This document shows positions 37,175 to 47,090 of a DNA stretch of 63,172 nt, piece by piece. Numbering within the stretch: position 1 is the first letter of the stretch; each line of letters begins with the position of its first letter. Position numbers and translations under genes: made by a program. The DNA comes from Prosthecobacter debontii (GTDB lineage: Bacteria > Verrucomicrobiota > Verrucomicrobiia > Verrucomicrobiales > Verrucomicrobiaceae): assembly GCA_945869675.1 (NCBI GenBank), contig CAMBPS010000009.1:1-63172 (forward strand), read 5' to 3'. A model generated the notes under the pieces. That model was given only the letters and a program-made list of their open reading frames with translations. It ran no database searches and was not told where the DNA came from.

Positions 37175-38698
37175 ATGTGGCGATTCCATCTCTTTCTTTT
37201 CTCTCTATGTGCTCTTAGTTCGTTACGCTCAGCTGAAAAGCCCAACATCATCGTGATCATGGCCGACGATCTTGGCTACGGTGACATTGGATGCAATGGC
37301 GCGACGGCATTGAAGACACCTAACATCGACAAGCTAGCCGCTGAGGGAATGCGCTTCACGAACGGCTATTGCTCGGCTTCCACTTGCACACCGACTCGGT
37401 TTTCACTCCTTACCGGCACGTATGCCTTCCGACAAAAGAACACGGGCATTGCACCACCGAATGGTCCGGCGATCATTCGACCAAGGACGACCACTATTGC
37501 CTCCATTTTAAAAAAGGCAGGTTACTCTACGGCCGTAATCGGCAAATGGCATTTGGGTTTAGGTGAGACCGCACCGGATTGGAACGGTGAACTCAAGCCC
37601 GGGCCATTGGAGATCGGCTTCGATTACTGTCATCTATTGCCTACGACGAATGATCGTGTGCCACAGGTCTATGTGCAGAATCATCGCGTGCTCAATCTGG
37701 ACCCGAAAGATCCACTCTGGGTGGGCACACGAGTGCCAGACGCAAATCACCCAACGGGCAGCATTCAACGCAGCACACTTAAAATGGACTGGAGTCATGG
37801 TCATAATGAAACGATCCACAATGGCATCAGACGTATCGGATTCTACACAGGTGGAATGACGGCGCGATTCCGCGACGAGGACCTGGGCGACGAGTGGATC
37901 AATCGCTCGAATCAGTGGATCGAAGCGCACAAAGACGCGCCCTTTTTCCTCTACTTCGCCAGCCATGACATCCATGTGCCGCGTATGCCGCACGAGCGCT
38001 TCCAGGGCAGCACAACTCTAGGTTTTCGTGGTGACTGCATCGTCGAATTTGACTGGTGTGTAGGTGAGCTGATGAAGACCCTGGATCGTCTAAAACTATC
38101 CGAAAAGACACTGATCGTGCTTTGCTCTGACAATGGTCCAGTTCTCGATGATGGCTACAAGGATGATGCGGTGGAAAAGCTAGGCACCCATGAACCGGCA
38201 GGCCCCTTCAGTGGCGGAAAATACAGTGTGCTTGAAGGTGGCACACACACACCGTTCATCACTCGCTGGTTAGGCCGCATCAAGTCAGGCGTGTCGGATG
38301 AAGTGGTTTGCACAATCGATCTAGCTGCCAGCGTTGCCGCGCTAACCGGCACCGCTTTGACTGATGACTCCTGTCTAGACAGCCAAAACGTCCTCCCTGC
38401 CCTGCTGGGTGAATCTGACGCAAAAGGCCGTGATCACCTCCTTCAACAAGACAACGGCGGCATCAATTTCGGCCTGAGAATGGGCGACTGGAAACTCGTG
38501 CGCATGAAAACCAAAGGAAAGTCCCAGGCCAAAGTAAGCCGTAAAGAACGCGCGAATGAGGAGGGGCTTCACTGGCTGTATCATCTGCCCGATGATCCAA
38601 GTGAAATGAAAAATGTAAGCACTAAATATCCCGATAAACTCAAGGAGATGATCAGTAAGCTAGATGAAGTCATCGCCACAGGTCGGAGTCGAAAATAA
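37175..38698 (+). CDS. Exported arylsulfatase-type sulfatase
   Basis: 507 residues from ATG 37175. Earlier possible starts are TTG 37127 and ATG 37145, but this one gives a clean signal peptide (MWRFHLFLFSLCALSSLRSA). The metal ligands are Asp31-Asp32 in 'IMADDLGYGDIG'. The formylglycine site is Cys71 in 'CTPTRFSLLTG', and the conserved Lys and His lie in 'VIGKWHLG'. The C-terminal metal site is 'IVLCSDNGPVLDD'. It belongs to family S1 (arylsulfatase A type). It follows the DUF1552-DUF1592 pair on the same strand and probably acts on the same sulfated substrate; the two palindromes upstream suggest substrate-dependent control. Confidence 0.92.
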   Translation: MWRFHLFLFSLCALSSLRSAEKPNIIVIMADDLGYGDIGCNGATALKTPNIDKLAAEGMRFTNGYCSASTCTPTRFSLLTGTYAFRQKNTGIAPPNGPAIIRPRTTTIASILKKAGYSTAVIGKWHLGLGETAPDWNGELKPGPLEIGFDYCHLLPTTNDRVPQVYVQNHRVLNLDPKDPLWVGTRVPDANHPTGSIQRSTLKMDWSHGHNETIHNGIRRIGFYTGGMTARFRDEDLGDEWINRSNQWIEAHKDAPFFLYFASHDIHVPRMPHERFQGSTTLGFRGDCIVEFDWCVGELMKTLDRLKLSEKTLIVLCSDNGPVLDDGYKDDAVEKLGTHEPAGPFSGGKYSVLEGGTHTPFITRWLGRIKSGVSDEVVCTIDLAASVAALTGTALTDDSCLDSQNVLPALLGESDAKGRDHLLQQDNGGINFGLRMGDWKLVRMKTKGKSQAKVSRKERANEEGLHWLYHLPDDPSEMKNVSTKYPDKLKEMISKLDEVIATGRSRK

Positions 38699-38755
38699 AG
38701 ACTATTCAGCCATGATTATTGTGCCATAGCAAGTTGGCCAGATCTTTTCTTCTAC

Positions 38756-41700
38756 ATGTCTCTCCCCCGTTTCGCTCTTCGCCATCCCTGGACCATTATC
38801 GTTACGATCGTGGCGATTCTGCTCGGGTCATGGATAGCCATGCAAAAGATGGCGCGAGATGTCTTTCCGCCTCTAGGGATTCCGACAATCTACGTCGCGC
38901 AGCCCTATGGCGGCATGGATGCAGCACAGATGGAAGGCTACCTGACCTACTATTACGAGTATCATTTTCTTTACATCGCTGGGATCGAGCATGTGGAGTC
39001 AAAGAACATCCAGGGAGCCTCGATCATGAAGCTTCAGTTTCATCCCGGCACCGACATGTCAGCCGCGCTATCTGAAACCATTGCCTATGTGAACCGCAGC
39101 CGCAGCTTCATGCCGCCCGGCACGCCCGGCGCCTTCGTGACTCGCTTTGATGCCGGAAGCGTGCCCGTGGGTAATCTCGTCTTCTCAACGGAGAATCCCA
39201 CGCGCACGGTCGGGCAGATGCAAGACGCCGCATTAAACATGGTGCGCCCGCTGTTTGCCACGCTTCCTGGAGTGAGTGCGCCGCCCCCCTTCGGAGGCAG
39301 TGCCCGCACCATTTTGATCCAGGTGAAGCCTGATCGCCTCCGCGCTTATGGTTTGTCACCGGATGACGTCGTCAAAGCGATGACCGAGGCCAACACGATG
39401 AGCCCCAGCGGCAATCTCGCGCTGCCCAACAGCTACCCCATCGTTCCGACGAACGCTGTCGTGAAAAACATCCAGGACCTCGCTGCCGTGCCGCTGAAGG
39501 TCACCGACAAAGGCGCAGTCTATGTCCGCGACATCGGCGAAGTCAGCGACGGCAGCGATCTCACCACCAGCATTGCTATCGTGAACGGCAAACGAACCGT
39601 TTACATGCCCGTCACGAAGCGCAGCGACGCCTCCACGCTCAGCGTCGTCGAGCTTGTGAAAGAGAACCTCGGCAAATTCAAAGCCGCCTGCCCCGAGGAC
39701 ATCAACGTCACCTTCGAGTTCGACCAAAGCCCTTGGATCATACGCGCCATCGACGATCTTATCAAAGAAGGCCTGCTCGGTGCCACGCTTACCGGCCTCA
39801 TGGTTCTCATCTTCCTGAAAGATCTGCGTAGCGCCTTCATTGTCGTATTAAACATCCCCATCGCCATAGCCGCGGCTGTTTTGGCACTTTGGATCGGTGG
39901 ATACACGATTAATCTCATGACGTTGGGAGGCTTGACTCTTGCTGTTGGAATTTTGGTCGATGAAGCCACTGTCGAGATCGAGAATATTCATCGCAGGATG
40001 AAACAAGGCAGCGGTCACAGCCTGCGCCGCATTGTTTTAGACGCCTCCGAAGAAACCATTGGCCCGCGCTCGCTGAGCATGCTGTGCATCCTCGCCGTCT
40101 TTGTGCCTAGTTTCTTTATGACCGGCGCCGCAAAGGCTCTCTTCATGCCACTTTCACTCGCGGTGGGTTTTGCGATGATCGCATCGTATTTGCTGTCGAG
40201 CACGCTTGTTCCCATACTCAGCATCTGGTGGCATCGAGAGCCGAAGATAAGACCTATAGGTCGCCTCGGACCTATTCGTGCTATCCTAAGTGCTGTGCAG
40301 GCTATGCGATATATTTTAGTCCCCGCCTATCTCGGTGGCACGGTCTTCGCCATCACGCTCTTCCTCCCCTTCCTCGGCACGGAGATTTTCCCGCAGATCG
40401 ACGCTGGCCAACTCCAGGTCCGCCTTCGTGCCCCAACCGCCACACGAATCGAGACCACCGAGCAGATTGCTACCCGCACACTAGCCATCATCGGCGAGGA
40501 AGCCCCTATCGCGACCAGCATGGGCCTCATCGGCGTGCATGCGCCGAACTACCCCGTGAATCTCATCCACCAGTGGAACAGCGGCCCCGAGGAGGCTACA
40601 CTGCAAATCCAACTCAAAGAAGATGGCAGCCGAATGCCCATCGCCGCGCTACGCGAAAAACTCCGCTCCCGGCTAGCCGCCGAGTTTCCCAGCGTTTTGT
40701 TCTCCTTCGAACCTGCCGACATCGTTTCGCGCGTCATGGCGCTTGGATCACCCACGCCCATCGAGGTCGCTGTGAGTGGCAAAGACTTCGCCGCTAGCCG
40801 CGCCCATGCTGAGCTACTCAAAGCCAAGCTCGCCGTGCTCAAAGACCTGCGCGATGTGCAATTTAGCCAGACACTCGACTATCCGAGCGTTGATGTGAAC
40901 ATCGATCGGGAACGCGCAGGCCTGCTCGGCGTAAAAATGAGCGATGCCACGCGTAGCCTCGTCGCCGCCACTGCCAGCAGCCGCTTCACAGTTCCCAATT
41001 ACTACGCCGACCCCAAAACCGGCCAAAGCATGAGCCTGCAAGTGCAAGTGCCGCAGACGATGATGAAAAGCCTCGAAGACCTGCGCAACCTGCCCATCAG
41101 CGCCACCGAGAAACCGCCTGTGCCACTGCGCAACATCGCCAAAATCAGCGAAGGCAGCACCATCGGCCAATACGACCGCTATAACATGTCGCGCACCGTA
41201 TCGGTCATCGCCAACCTGCACGATCAGCCGCTCGGCAGCATCGCCAAACAGGTCGAAAAAGTCATCGCCGACAACCCCGCGCCCACTGGCGTCAATGTCG
41301 CCCTCCGCGGACAAGTCCCGCCGATGAAGGAACTGCAAAGCGGCCTGCAAACCGGACTGCTCATCGCCATCGTCACCATCTTCCTGCTCCTCGTAGCCAA
41401 CTTCCAAAGTCTGCGCCTCGCGCTCATCGTTCTCACCACCCTTCCCGCAGCCTTGCTCGGTGTCGTGCTCGCCTTGAAGCTCACCGGCACCACGGTGAAC
41501 CTCCAGAGCTTCATGGGGGCGATCATGTCTGTCGGCGTCGCTGTCGCCAATGCCATCCTGCTCGTCACATTCGCCCACCGCGCCCAGCTCAGCGGCCTTA
41601 GCAAACGTGAAGCCGTCTTAGAAAGCGCCACCACACGACTGCGCCCCATCTTGATGACCAGCCTAGCGATGATCGCCGGAATGATACCTATGGCCTTCGC

Positions 41701-41845
41701 CAAATCGCAGACATCTCCTCTGGCTATTGCCACCATCGGTGGTCTCGCCTTGGCGACAGTCGCCACGCTCCTAGTGCTTCCAGCCGTGTATGCCCTTCTG
41801 GCATCTAAGACCGCGAAGAACGCCTCACTGGAACCTATCGACTAA
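38756..41845 (+). CDS. RND-family efflux pump, inner membrane permease
   Basis: 1029 residues, the length of AcrB/HAE1-type pumps. The N-terminal helix is at about 8-28. A periplasmic loop of about 300 residues follows, then TM2-6 with 'GGLTLAVGILVDEATVEIEN' (the TM4 motif, with Asp-Glu in the proton-relay position). The second half repeats the layout with 'LQSFMGAIMSVGVAVANAIL' and ends with two helices. It is fused to no other domain. It is first in a four-gene operon with adaptor and TolC, so it is a tripartite exporter. The substrate is unknown; it is not clearly of the CusA metal type. Confidence 0.94.
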   Translation: MSLPRFALRHPWTIIVTIVAILLGSWIAMQKMARDVFPPLGIPTIYVAQPYGGMDAAQMEGYLTYYYEYHFLYIAGIEHVESKNIQGASIMKLQFHPGTDMSAALSETIAYVNRSRSFMPPGTPGAFVTRFDAGSVPVGNLVFSTENPTRTVGQMQDAALNMVRPLFATLPGVSAPPPFGGSARTILIQVKPDRLRAYGLSPDDVVKAMTEANTMSPSGNLALPNSYPIVPTNAVVKNIQDLAAVPLKVTDKGAVYVRDIGEVSDGSDLTTSIAIVNGKRTVYMPVTKRSDASTLSVVELVKENLGKFKAACPEDINVTFEFDQSPWIIRAIDDLIKEGLLGATLTGLMVLIFLKDLRSAFIVVLNIPIAIAAAVLALWIGGYTINLMTLGGLTLAVGILVDEATVEIENIHRRMKQGSGHSLRRIVLDASEETIGPRSLSMLCILAVFVPSFFMTGAAKALFMPLSLAVGFAMIASYLLSSTLVPILSIWWHREPKIRPIGRLGPIRAILSAVQAMRYILVPAYLGGTVFAITLFLPFLGTEIFPQIDAGQLQVRLRAPTATRIETTEQIATRTLAIIGEEAPIATSMGLIGVHAPNYPVNLIHQWNSGPEEATLQIQLKEDGSRMPIAALREKLRSRLAAEFPSVLFSFEPADIVSRVMALGSPTPIEVAVSGKDFAASRAHAELLKAKLAVLKDLRDVQFSQTLDYPSVDVNIDRERAGLLGVKMSDATRSLVAATASSRFTVPNYYADPKTGQSMSLQVQVPQTMMKSLEDLRNLPISATEKPPVPLRNIAKISEGSTIGQYDRYNMSRTVSVIANLHDQPLGSIAKQVEKVIADNPAPTGVNVALRGQVPPMKELQSGLQTGLLIAIVTIFLLLVANFQSLRLALIVLTTLPAALLGVVLALKLTGTTVNLQSFMGAIMSVGVAVANAILLVTFAHRAQLSGLSKREAVLESATTRLRPILMTSLAMIAGMIPMAFAKSQTSPLAIATIGGLALATVATLLVLPAVYALLASKTAKNASLEPID

Positions 41846-42160
41846 ATGAAGTTCACTCCTAAAACCCAAGCCGCAATCAAGTCACTCAAGCTCCAGACCA
41901 AGTTCCTTGAAGCAGAATATTACCCCGGCGCAGCAGATGAAGAAACTCGCCTGCGCTGCGAGAAGCGAGTGAATGCCTTTTTAGACAAGTGCGAGTCACT
42001 GCTCGCACGCAGCACCACGGACCGCGTTCTTTATCGCAGCGCCGAAGAGCTTCAGGAGCAATTTAATGAAGAGAACGCTGAGGAAACCGAACAAGTCGGG
42101 AACTACATCGGCGACTTCATGAAAATCGTCGGTCTCGATGACTGGACCGAGTTCGTTTAA
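41846..42160 (+). CDS. Small conserved-looking protein of unknown function in the RND operon
   Basis: 104 residues, highly charged and helical, no signal peptide and no membrane helix, so cytoplasmic. Its ATG follows the pump stop with no gap (TAAATG), and the adaptor starts 16 bp after it. The tight spacing indicates co-translation with the pump. I recognise no family. It has no metal-binding or DNA-binding motif. It could be an accessory or regulatory subunit of the pump, or unrelated. Confidence 0.75.
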   Translation: MKFTPKTQAAIKSLKLQTKFLEAEYYPGAADEETRLRCEKRVNAFLDKCESLLARSTTDRVLYRSAEELQEQFNEENAEETEQVGNYIGDFMKIVGLDDWTEFV

Positions 42161-42176
42161 TTGAATACCGCCGCCC

Positions 42177-43160
42177 ATGCGCCCACTGATCTTCCTCACT
42201 CTCACGACACTCGTTGGAGCCATCGAACTCCCTACTACGAAGCCTACCACAGGAATCATCCAACGCTGGGTTTCCCTGCCCGCTACGCTTGCGCCTTGGC
42301 AGCAGGCCACGCTGCACGCTAAAGTCACCGGATACATCGCCAAGATCAGCGTGGATATTGGCGATGCCGTCAAAGCAGGCCAAGTCCTTGCAACGCTCGA
42401 AGTACCCGAACTGCAAGCCGACATCGCCAAATCTAAGGCCGAGGTCACAGCGGCCAGCATCGAAGTGAATCGCCTATACGAAGCGCGAGAAAAGTCTCCT
42501 GATCTCGTCCTGCCACAAGCTGTCGATGATGCTGAAGCCAAGCTCTCCATCGCCAAGGCCGGACTGGAGCGCAGCGAAACACAGATCCAGTTTGCGACAC
42601 TCAAAGCCCCATTCGATGGCATCATCACAGCTCGTTTTGCCGATCTAGGCTCGCTCGCCACCGCGAACACGACGAAGCTCCTCGAAATCACTGACTTCAG
42701 CACTCTCCGACTGCAAATCCCAGTCACCGAACTCGAAACTGGCCTCGTCACCGTCGGCAAGCCAGTGAAAGCTCAAATCGATGCCTTCGGAGCCATGCCC
42801 ATCGAAGCCAGCATCAACCGCATTGCCTATACACTCGATCCAGCCACTCGCACGATGCTTACTGAGGCCGATTTGAAAAATCCCGATCTCAAACTCCGCC
42901 CCGGCATGTATGCGATGTCAAAGATTGCCGTCGAAAAACATGAAGGTGCGATGATCATTCCCGTTGCCGCTCTCGTCATGGAAAAGACTAACGCATTTGT
43001 GTTTAAACTGATGGAGGGTAAAGCCATCAAGACCGCCGTGAAACTTGGCTTCAATGACGGTATGAATGTTGAAGTGCCAGAGCTGAAGATTGATGACGTT
43101 CTCATTGTTCCAGGAACCGTTGCTTTGACAGACAAACAGGCCATCATCGCCAAACCCTGA
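42177..43160 (+). CDS. RND efflux periplasmic adaptor (membrane fusion protein)
   Basis: 327 residues with an N-terminal signal peptide (about 1-15). The lipoyl-like half motif 'KVTGYIAKISVDIGDAVKAGQVLATLEVPEL' occurs at about 42-76 and its second half 'FATLKAPFDGIITARFADLGSLA' at about 140-162. A helical hairpin of about 65 residues lies between them. The beta-barrel follows ('LRLQIPVTELETG'), with the membrane-proximal domain at the C-terminus. It links the pump to the TolC-like channel. It is somewhat short compared with AcrA (397). Confidence 0.93.
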   Translation: MRPLIFLTLTTLVGAIELPTTKPTTGIIQRWVSLPATLAPWQQATLHAKVTGYIAKISVDIGDAVKAGQVLATLEVPELQADIAKSKAEVTAASIEVNRLYEAREKSPDLVLPQAVDDAEAKLSIAKAGLERSETQIQFATLKAPFDGIITARFADLGSLATANTTKLLEITDFSTLRLQIPVTELETGLVTVGKPVKAQIDAFGAMPIEASINRIAYTLDPATRTMLTEADLKNPDLKLRPGMYAMSKIAVEKHEGAMIIPVAALVMEKTNAFVFKLMEGKAIKTAVKLGFNDGMNVEVPELKIDDVLIVPGTVALTDKQAIIAKP

Positions 43161-43171
43161 TTCGCAACTAG

Positions 43172-44452
43172 ATGAAACTGTTCTTTTTCCTCCTCGTAGC
43201 CACACTTACCACGGCAAGTCCAGTCCACGTCGATCTACCGACAGTCATGAAGCTCGCGGGTGCGAATAATGATGAGATTCAACTCGCGCGGGTCAAACAT
43301 ACAGAAACGCTAGCGGAATCAAAACTGGCTTGGCAGCGTTTTTGGCCAAGTTTGACGCTGGGCGCAAACTATCGCCGAACAGATGGCAATGTGCAGGACA
43401 TCGCGGGTGCAGTGTTTGATGTCAGCAAGCAACAGTATAGCTTGGGACCGAACCTCATGATCGATTGGTCCCCAGGGGACATGTATTACTCAGCGCTCGC
43501 GGCCAAGCAACGCGCGCAGGTGGCCGAACAATTGGCCGAAAAAGCACGGCGAGACATCGTCACTGGAGCTACAGATCGATACTATGCGCTCCTTTCCGCG
43601 GAAGCTGCACTAGCTATTTTAGAAGATGATCTGCGGCTCACGCAGGATTATGAGAAGCAGATCGGCGGGGCCGTGAATGCAGGCACGGCTTTCCGTGCGG
43701 ATTTACTCCGAGTGAAAACTCAAGTCAGTCGCGAAAAGCTATCCATTCGTCAGCATCAGGAAAAACGCGATCTAGGGGCCGCTGCCCTGGCTGAAATCCT
43801 GAGGCTACCTGCTGACACCGAGCTGCGGCCTGCTAAAGCGGACCTCATTCCCGTGCGCCTAGTGGATCGCAAAACCAGCATAGCCACACTCATTTCTCAA
43901 GCCACCCAGCATCGACCTGAGATGAAAGCAGCAGGCGCGGTTAATAGTGCAGCTGCGTTGGAAAGTAAACGTGCCCGCTTAGCCCCAATCATCCCTAATG
44001 TGCAAGCTGGTTATGGTTTCGGTGGCCTTGGAGGCGGCTTTAATGGGGAACTTGGCAATTTTGATGACAGCCAAAACATGTCTATTGGTCTTGGCTGGAA
44101 GATTGGCCCAGGAGGTCTCTTTGATAAGCAGCGCCAAATCATCGCCGGCGCGCAAGAAGAGGCTACTCAGCTCCAGGCCGGAAAAATCAAGGCTGCCATC
44201 GGACGTGAGGTTGTGCAGGCCGCAGCAAAGTCACAGAGCTCCCATGATCAAATTTCCATCAATGATGAAGCCGTGGCCGCTGCAGAAGAAATGGTCAAGT
44301 TAGCCAAAGAACGACAAGCCAGTCAACTGGGCGTTGTGCTCGAGTATTTACTAGCTCGAGAAGAACTCACCCGTGCCAGACAAAGCCGCGTCTTGGCTGT
44401 CACAGAGTTCAATATAGCTCAGCATGAACTCAAACACGCTATAGGCAAGTAG
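43172..44452 (+). CDS. TolC-family outer membrane efflux protein
   Basis: 426 residues with a signal peptide (about 1-16). Two repeats of the OEP domain, each with a long helical segment, for example 'LSAEAALAILEDDLRLTQDYEKQI' and 'LAREELTRARQSRVLAVTEFNIA'. Length fits TolC homologues. Last gene of the RND operon, 11 bp after the adaptor. It converges on dnaB with a 21-bp gap and no visible terminator. Confidence 0.92.
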   Translation: MKLFFFLLVATLTTASPVHVDLPTVMKLAGANNDEIQLARVKHTETLAESKLAWQRFWPSLTLGANYRRTDGNVQDIAGAVFDVSKQQYSLGPNLMIDWSPGDMYYSALAAKQRAQVAEQLAEKARRDIVTGATDRYYALLSAEAALAILEDDLRLTQDYEKQIGGAVNAGTAFRADLLRVKTQVSREKLSIRQHQEKRDLGAAALAEILRLPADTELRPAKADLIPVRLVDRKTSIATLISQATQHRPEMKAAGAVNSAAALESKRARLAPIIPNVQAGYGFGGLGGGFNGELGNFDDSQNMSIGLGWKIGPGGLFDKQRQIIAGAQEEATQLQAGKIKAAIGREVVQAAAKSQSSHDQISINDEAVAAAEEMVKLAKERQASQLGVVLEYLLAREELTRARQSRVLAVTEFNIAQHELKHAIGK

Positions 44453-44473
44453 CCTTCCCTGAGCGCGCAGACC

Positions 44474-46000
44474 TTAGTGTCCGCCGCTATCTTCATCCGG
44501 CTCACGTTCAAGGAAGCGCATTGCATGATCAATGAAGCGTAGAGGCACATCGTCGGTTGGACCGTTACGATTTTTAGCGAGGATGAGAACCGCTTGGCCC
44601 TTCTTTTTAGCCTCGGTCTCTTCATCACCAACTTCCATCTTACCACCGGCATAATCTTCGCGAGTGAGAAGTCCTACCATGTCCGCATCTTGCTCGATGG
44701 AGCCCGATTCGCGAAGATCTGAAAGCACAGGCCGCTGTCCCTTACGGGATTCGACAGATCGGTTTAACTGAGCGAGAACAATGATTGGGACGTTCAGCTC
44801 TTTAGCCAGACCTTTGAGGCCCGCGGAGATTTCTGCAATTTCGATCTGACGATTGTCTTTAGCTCGGCGACTGCTGGACGTCATGAGCTGAAGATAGTCG
44901 ATCATGATCATTTTAATATCATGCTGTTTCTTCATGCGACGTGCTTTGGCACGCAGTTCAAGAACATCCAGACCCGCTGTTTCATCGATCAAAATATTAG
45001 CCTTTTGCAGTTCACGCGTAGCCTTAGCTAGGGCTTCTTGTTGAGCACGGGAGAGCAACCCTCTTGAGAGATCCTGCATGGAAAGCTGAGCCCGGGAGAC
45101 CAGGAGACGACGCACTAGCATCGTAGCACTCATTTCCAAACTGAAGACCGCACAAGGATGCCCGCACTCGACTGAAATGTGCTCAACGATATTCATGGCC
45201 AAGGATGTTTTCCCCATGGAAGGACGAGCCGCGATGATGAACATTTCCCCACCCTGAAGTCCACTACTCATAGCATCTAACTTACTGTAACCCGTGGAAA
45301 GCCCGCGCAGTTGCCCGGGATGCTCTATCATGTACTGAATTGAATCGATCGCCTCATTCACATGTGAGGCAAGCGTTTTGACGCCGTCCTCTTTTCCGGT
45401 CGATTCACGCACGGCGAGCACGCGCTGCTCAGCATGGTCAATGAGCGTGCTGACATCTTCATCAAGCTGCTCTTTACCAAACTCATAGCTCTGGTGAATA
45501 TTCAGCGAGCAAGCATGAATGAGTTGCCTGAGGATGTGCTTATCCGAAACGATCTTCTTGTAATGTGTATAATGCGACGGACTGGGAACAAAGGTGAATA
45601 ACTCAGTAATCGCCGCAGGGCCACCGACACGTTCAAGGAGCCCCTGATCACGCAGCGCATTCGTCACCATCACAGGATCAATGGGCAGATTCTTATCGTA
45701 GAAATCCAGCAGTTTTTCGTAGATCGTTCGATTGGCCTCATGATAAAAAGCCGCTACAGGGAGCATCACTCGACTCTCACTCAATCGCTCATTCGGATCT
45801 TGGAGCAAACTGGACAAAACACCCTTTTCGGCTTCATCTGAGAAAGGTAAGGCGCGGTTGATATTAGCCAGCAATTCCTCTGCCGTGGGTATCTCATTGC
45901 GCTTGCGACCAAAGGGGTTGACCTGCTTGGTTGCTTCCGCCTTAACGGGTAGCTCGCCTGGCGAAGCGGCGGATTGAATAAGATTGGAAGCGGACTCCAT
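44474..46000 (-). CDS. dnaB: Replicative DNA helicase DnaB
   Basis: 508 residues from the ATG at 46000; the frame is open to 46048, but the first 16 residues of that version look non-coding. The N-terminal DnaB domain is preceded by about 50 variable residues. Walker A is 'AARPSMGKTSLAMN' (about 254-267) and Walker B is 'MIMIDYLQLM'. 'ELNVPIIVLAQLNRSVESR' and 'DLRESGSIEQDADMV' are family motifs. No intein is inserted. It unwinds DNA ahead of the replisome. Confidence 0.96.
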   Translation of the reverse strand: MESASNLIQSAASPGELPVKAEATKQVNPFGRKRNEIPTAEELLANINRALPFSDEAEKGVLSSLLQDPNERLSESRVMLPVAAFYHEANRTIYEKLLDFYDKNLPIDPVMVTNALRDQGLLERVGGPAAITELFTFVPSPSHYTHYKKIVSDKHILRQLIHACSLNIHQSYEFGKEQLDEDVSTLIDHAEQRVLAVRESTGKEDGVKTLASHVNEAIDSIQYMIEHPGQLRGLSTGYSKLDAMSSGLQGGEMFIIAARPSMGKTSLAMNIVEHISVECGHPCAVFSLEMSATMLVRRLLVSRAQLSMQDLSRGLLSRAQQEALAKATRELQKANILIDETAGLDVLELRAKARRMKKQHDIKMIMIDYLQLMTSSSRRAKDNRQIEIAEISAGLKGLAKELNVPIIVLAQLNRSVESRKGQRPVLSDLRESGSIEQDADMVGLLTREDYAGGKMEVGDEETEAKKKGQAVLILAKNRNGPTDDVPLRFIDHAMRFLEREPDEDSGGH

Positions 46001-46115
46001 GGGAATCAAAGTAAGACAGGCGAAGGAATGAGAATACAATCTGAGCAACTCATAAAGTTCTGTGAATGACTTGTGAATAAGTCAGCTTAAGATCGAACAT
46101 CACTCGATTTATCCC

Positions 46116-47090
46116 ATGCCGGAAACCTTCACCTCATTTATGGCCAGAGCACTGCATGATCCGCAGCGTGGCTACTATGCTCGGCGTGTTCAAGCCATTG
46201 GTGCGAAGGGCGACTTTTCCACCTCAGCAACGCTTTCGCCCCTGCTCGGACAGGCCATCGCTCACTGGCTCAAGGAAGAATCCAAAACCATGCCCGAAGT
46301 GCGCCACATCATTGAGATCGGTGCTGGTAATGGACAGCTTATGCAGACGATCCAGCAATCTTTAGGCTGGTGGAAGCGACAGCGTTTCCAGTGGCATATT
46401 GTCGATACTTCAGAGAGCCTTCGCGAGCAACAACGACTGCGCCTAGGCAAGAAAGTAAAATGGCACACCGACCTAACGGATGCTCTGAAGACCGTTGGGG
46501 GCAAGGCTTTTATCTATCACAATGAATTGCTGGATGCCTTTCCCGTGATTTTACTTCAATGGCAAAACCATCAATGGTTCGAAGTTTATGTGGAGCTTAA
46601 AGGCAACTGCGCCCAAGAAATGCTCAAAGTTCATTCCCTCACAGCATTAGATCTAGCTGATTTTAGTGTTTTCCAGCAGTCGCCAAGATCAAAGGATCAA
46701 CGCGTGGAGCTGCATCTTTCGGTTCGTGATTGGCTGCGCAATTGGGCACCCGTCTGGGCTCAGGGATCCATGCTAACCGTGGATTATGGAGACCTCTTTC
46801 CAGCACTGTATCACCGCCACCCTCAAGGAACGCTACGCGCTTACTTGCTGCACCAGCGATTAAACGGAACCGACATTTATCAAAACATCGGACGGCAAGA
46901 TATCACTGCCGACATTAATTTCACGGACTACCGAAAATGGACTCAAGCCTTTGGCTGGGACGAAATCACTTTTCAAGATCAAGCCTCGTTTATTGGTGCA
47001 AGAACCAAGTCTCCAAGCGGTCAGCTCATGGACCTTGACGGAGCTGGAGGAGCCTTCAAAGTTGTGACTCATCGCAAGCTTTTTAAGTAG
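46116..47090 (+). CDS. MidA/NDUFAF7-type SAM-dependent methyltransferase
   Basis: 324 residues. The N-terminal 'MARALHDPQRGYYARR' and 'GDFSTSATLSPLLGQAIAHW' are typical of the DUF185/MidA family. The SAM-binding motif is 'IIEIGAGNGQLMQTI', and 'IYHNELLDAFPV' is also conserved. In mitochondria the homologue methylates an Arg of complex I; the bacterial substrate is not established. It is divergent from dnaB and its 3' end overlaps the PVC cytochrome gene. Confidence 0.88.
   Translation: MPETFTSFMARALHDPQRGYYARRVQAIGAKGDFSTSATLSPLLGQAIAHWLKEESKTMPEVRHIIEIGAGNGQLMQTIQQSLGWWKRQRFQWHIVDTSESLREQQRLRLGKKVKWHTDLTDALKTVGGKAFIYHNELLDAFPVILLQWQNHQWFEVYVELKGNCAQEMLKVHSLTALDLADFSVFQQSPRSKDQRVELHLSVRDWLRNWAPVWAQGSMLTVDYGDLFPALYHRHPQGTLRAYLLHQRLNGTDIYQNIGRQDITADINFTDYRKWTQAFGWDEITFQDQASFIGARTKSPSGQLMDLDGAGGAFKVVTHRKLFK

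Noticed and set aside
40814..41578. 254-codon minus-strand frame in the RND gene
   Set aside because: Antisense shadow of a high-GC gene; the RND motifs on the plus strand are decisive.
41996..42760. 254-codon minus-strand frame across the 104-aa gene and adaptor
   Set aside because: Antisense of two well-supported genes; Ser/Arg-rich composition typical of shadows.
44474..46000. Possible intein in dnaB
   Set aside because: Walker A, Walker B and downstream motifs are uninterrupted and the length is normal.
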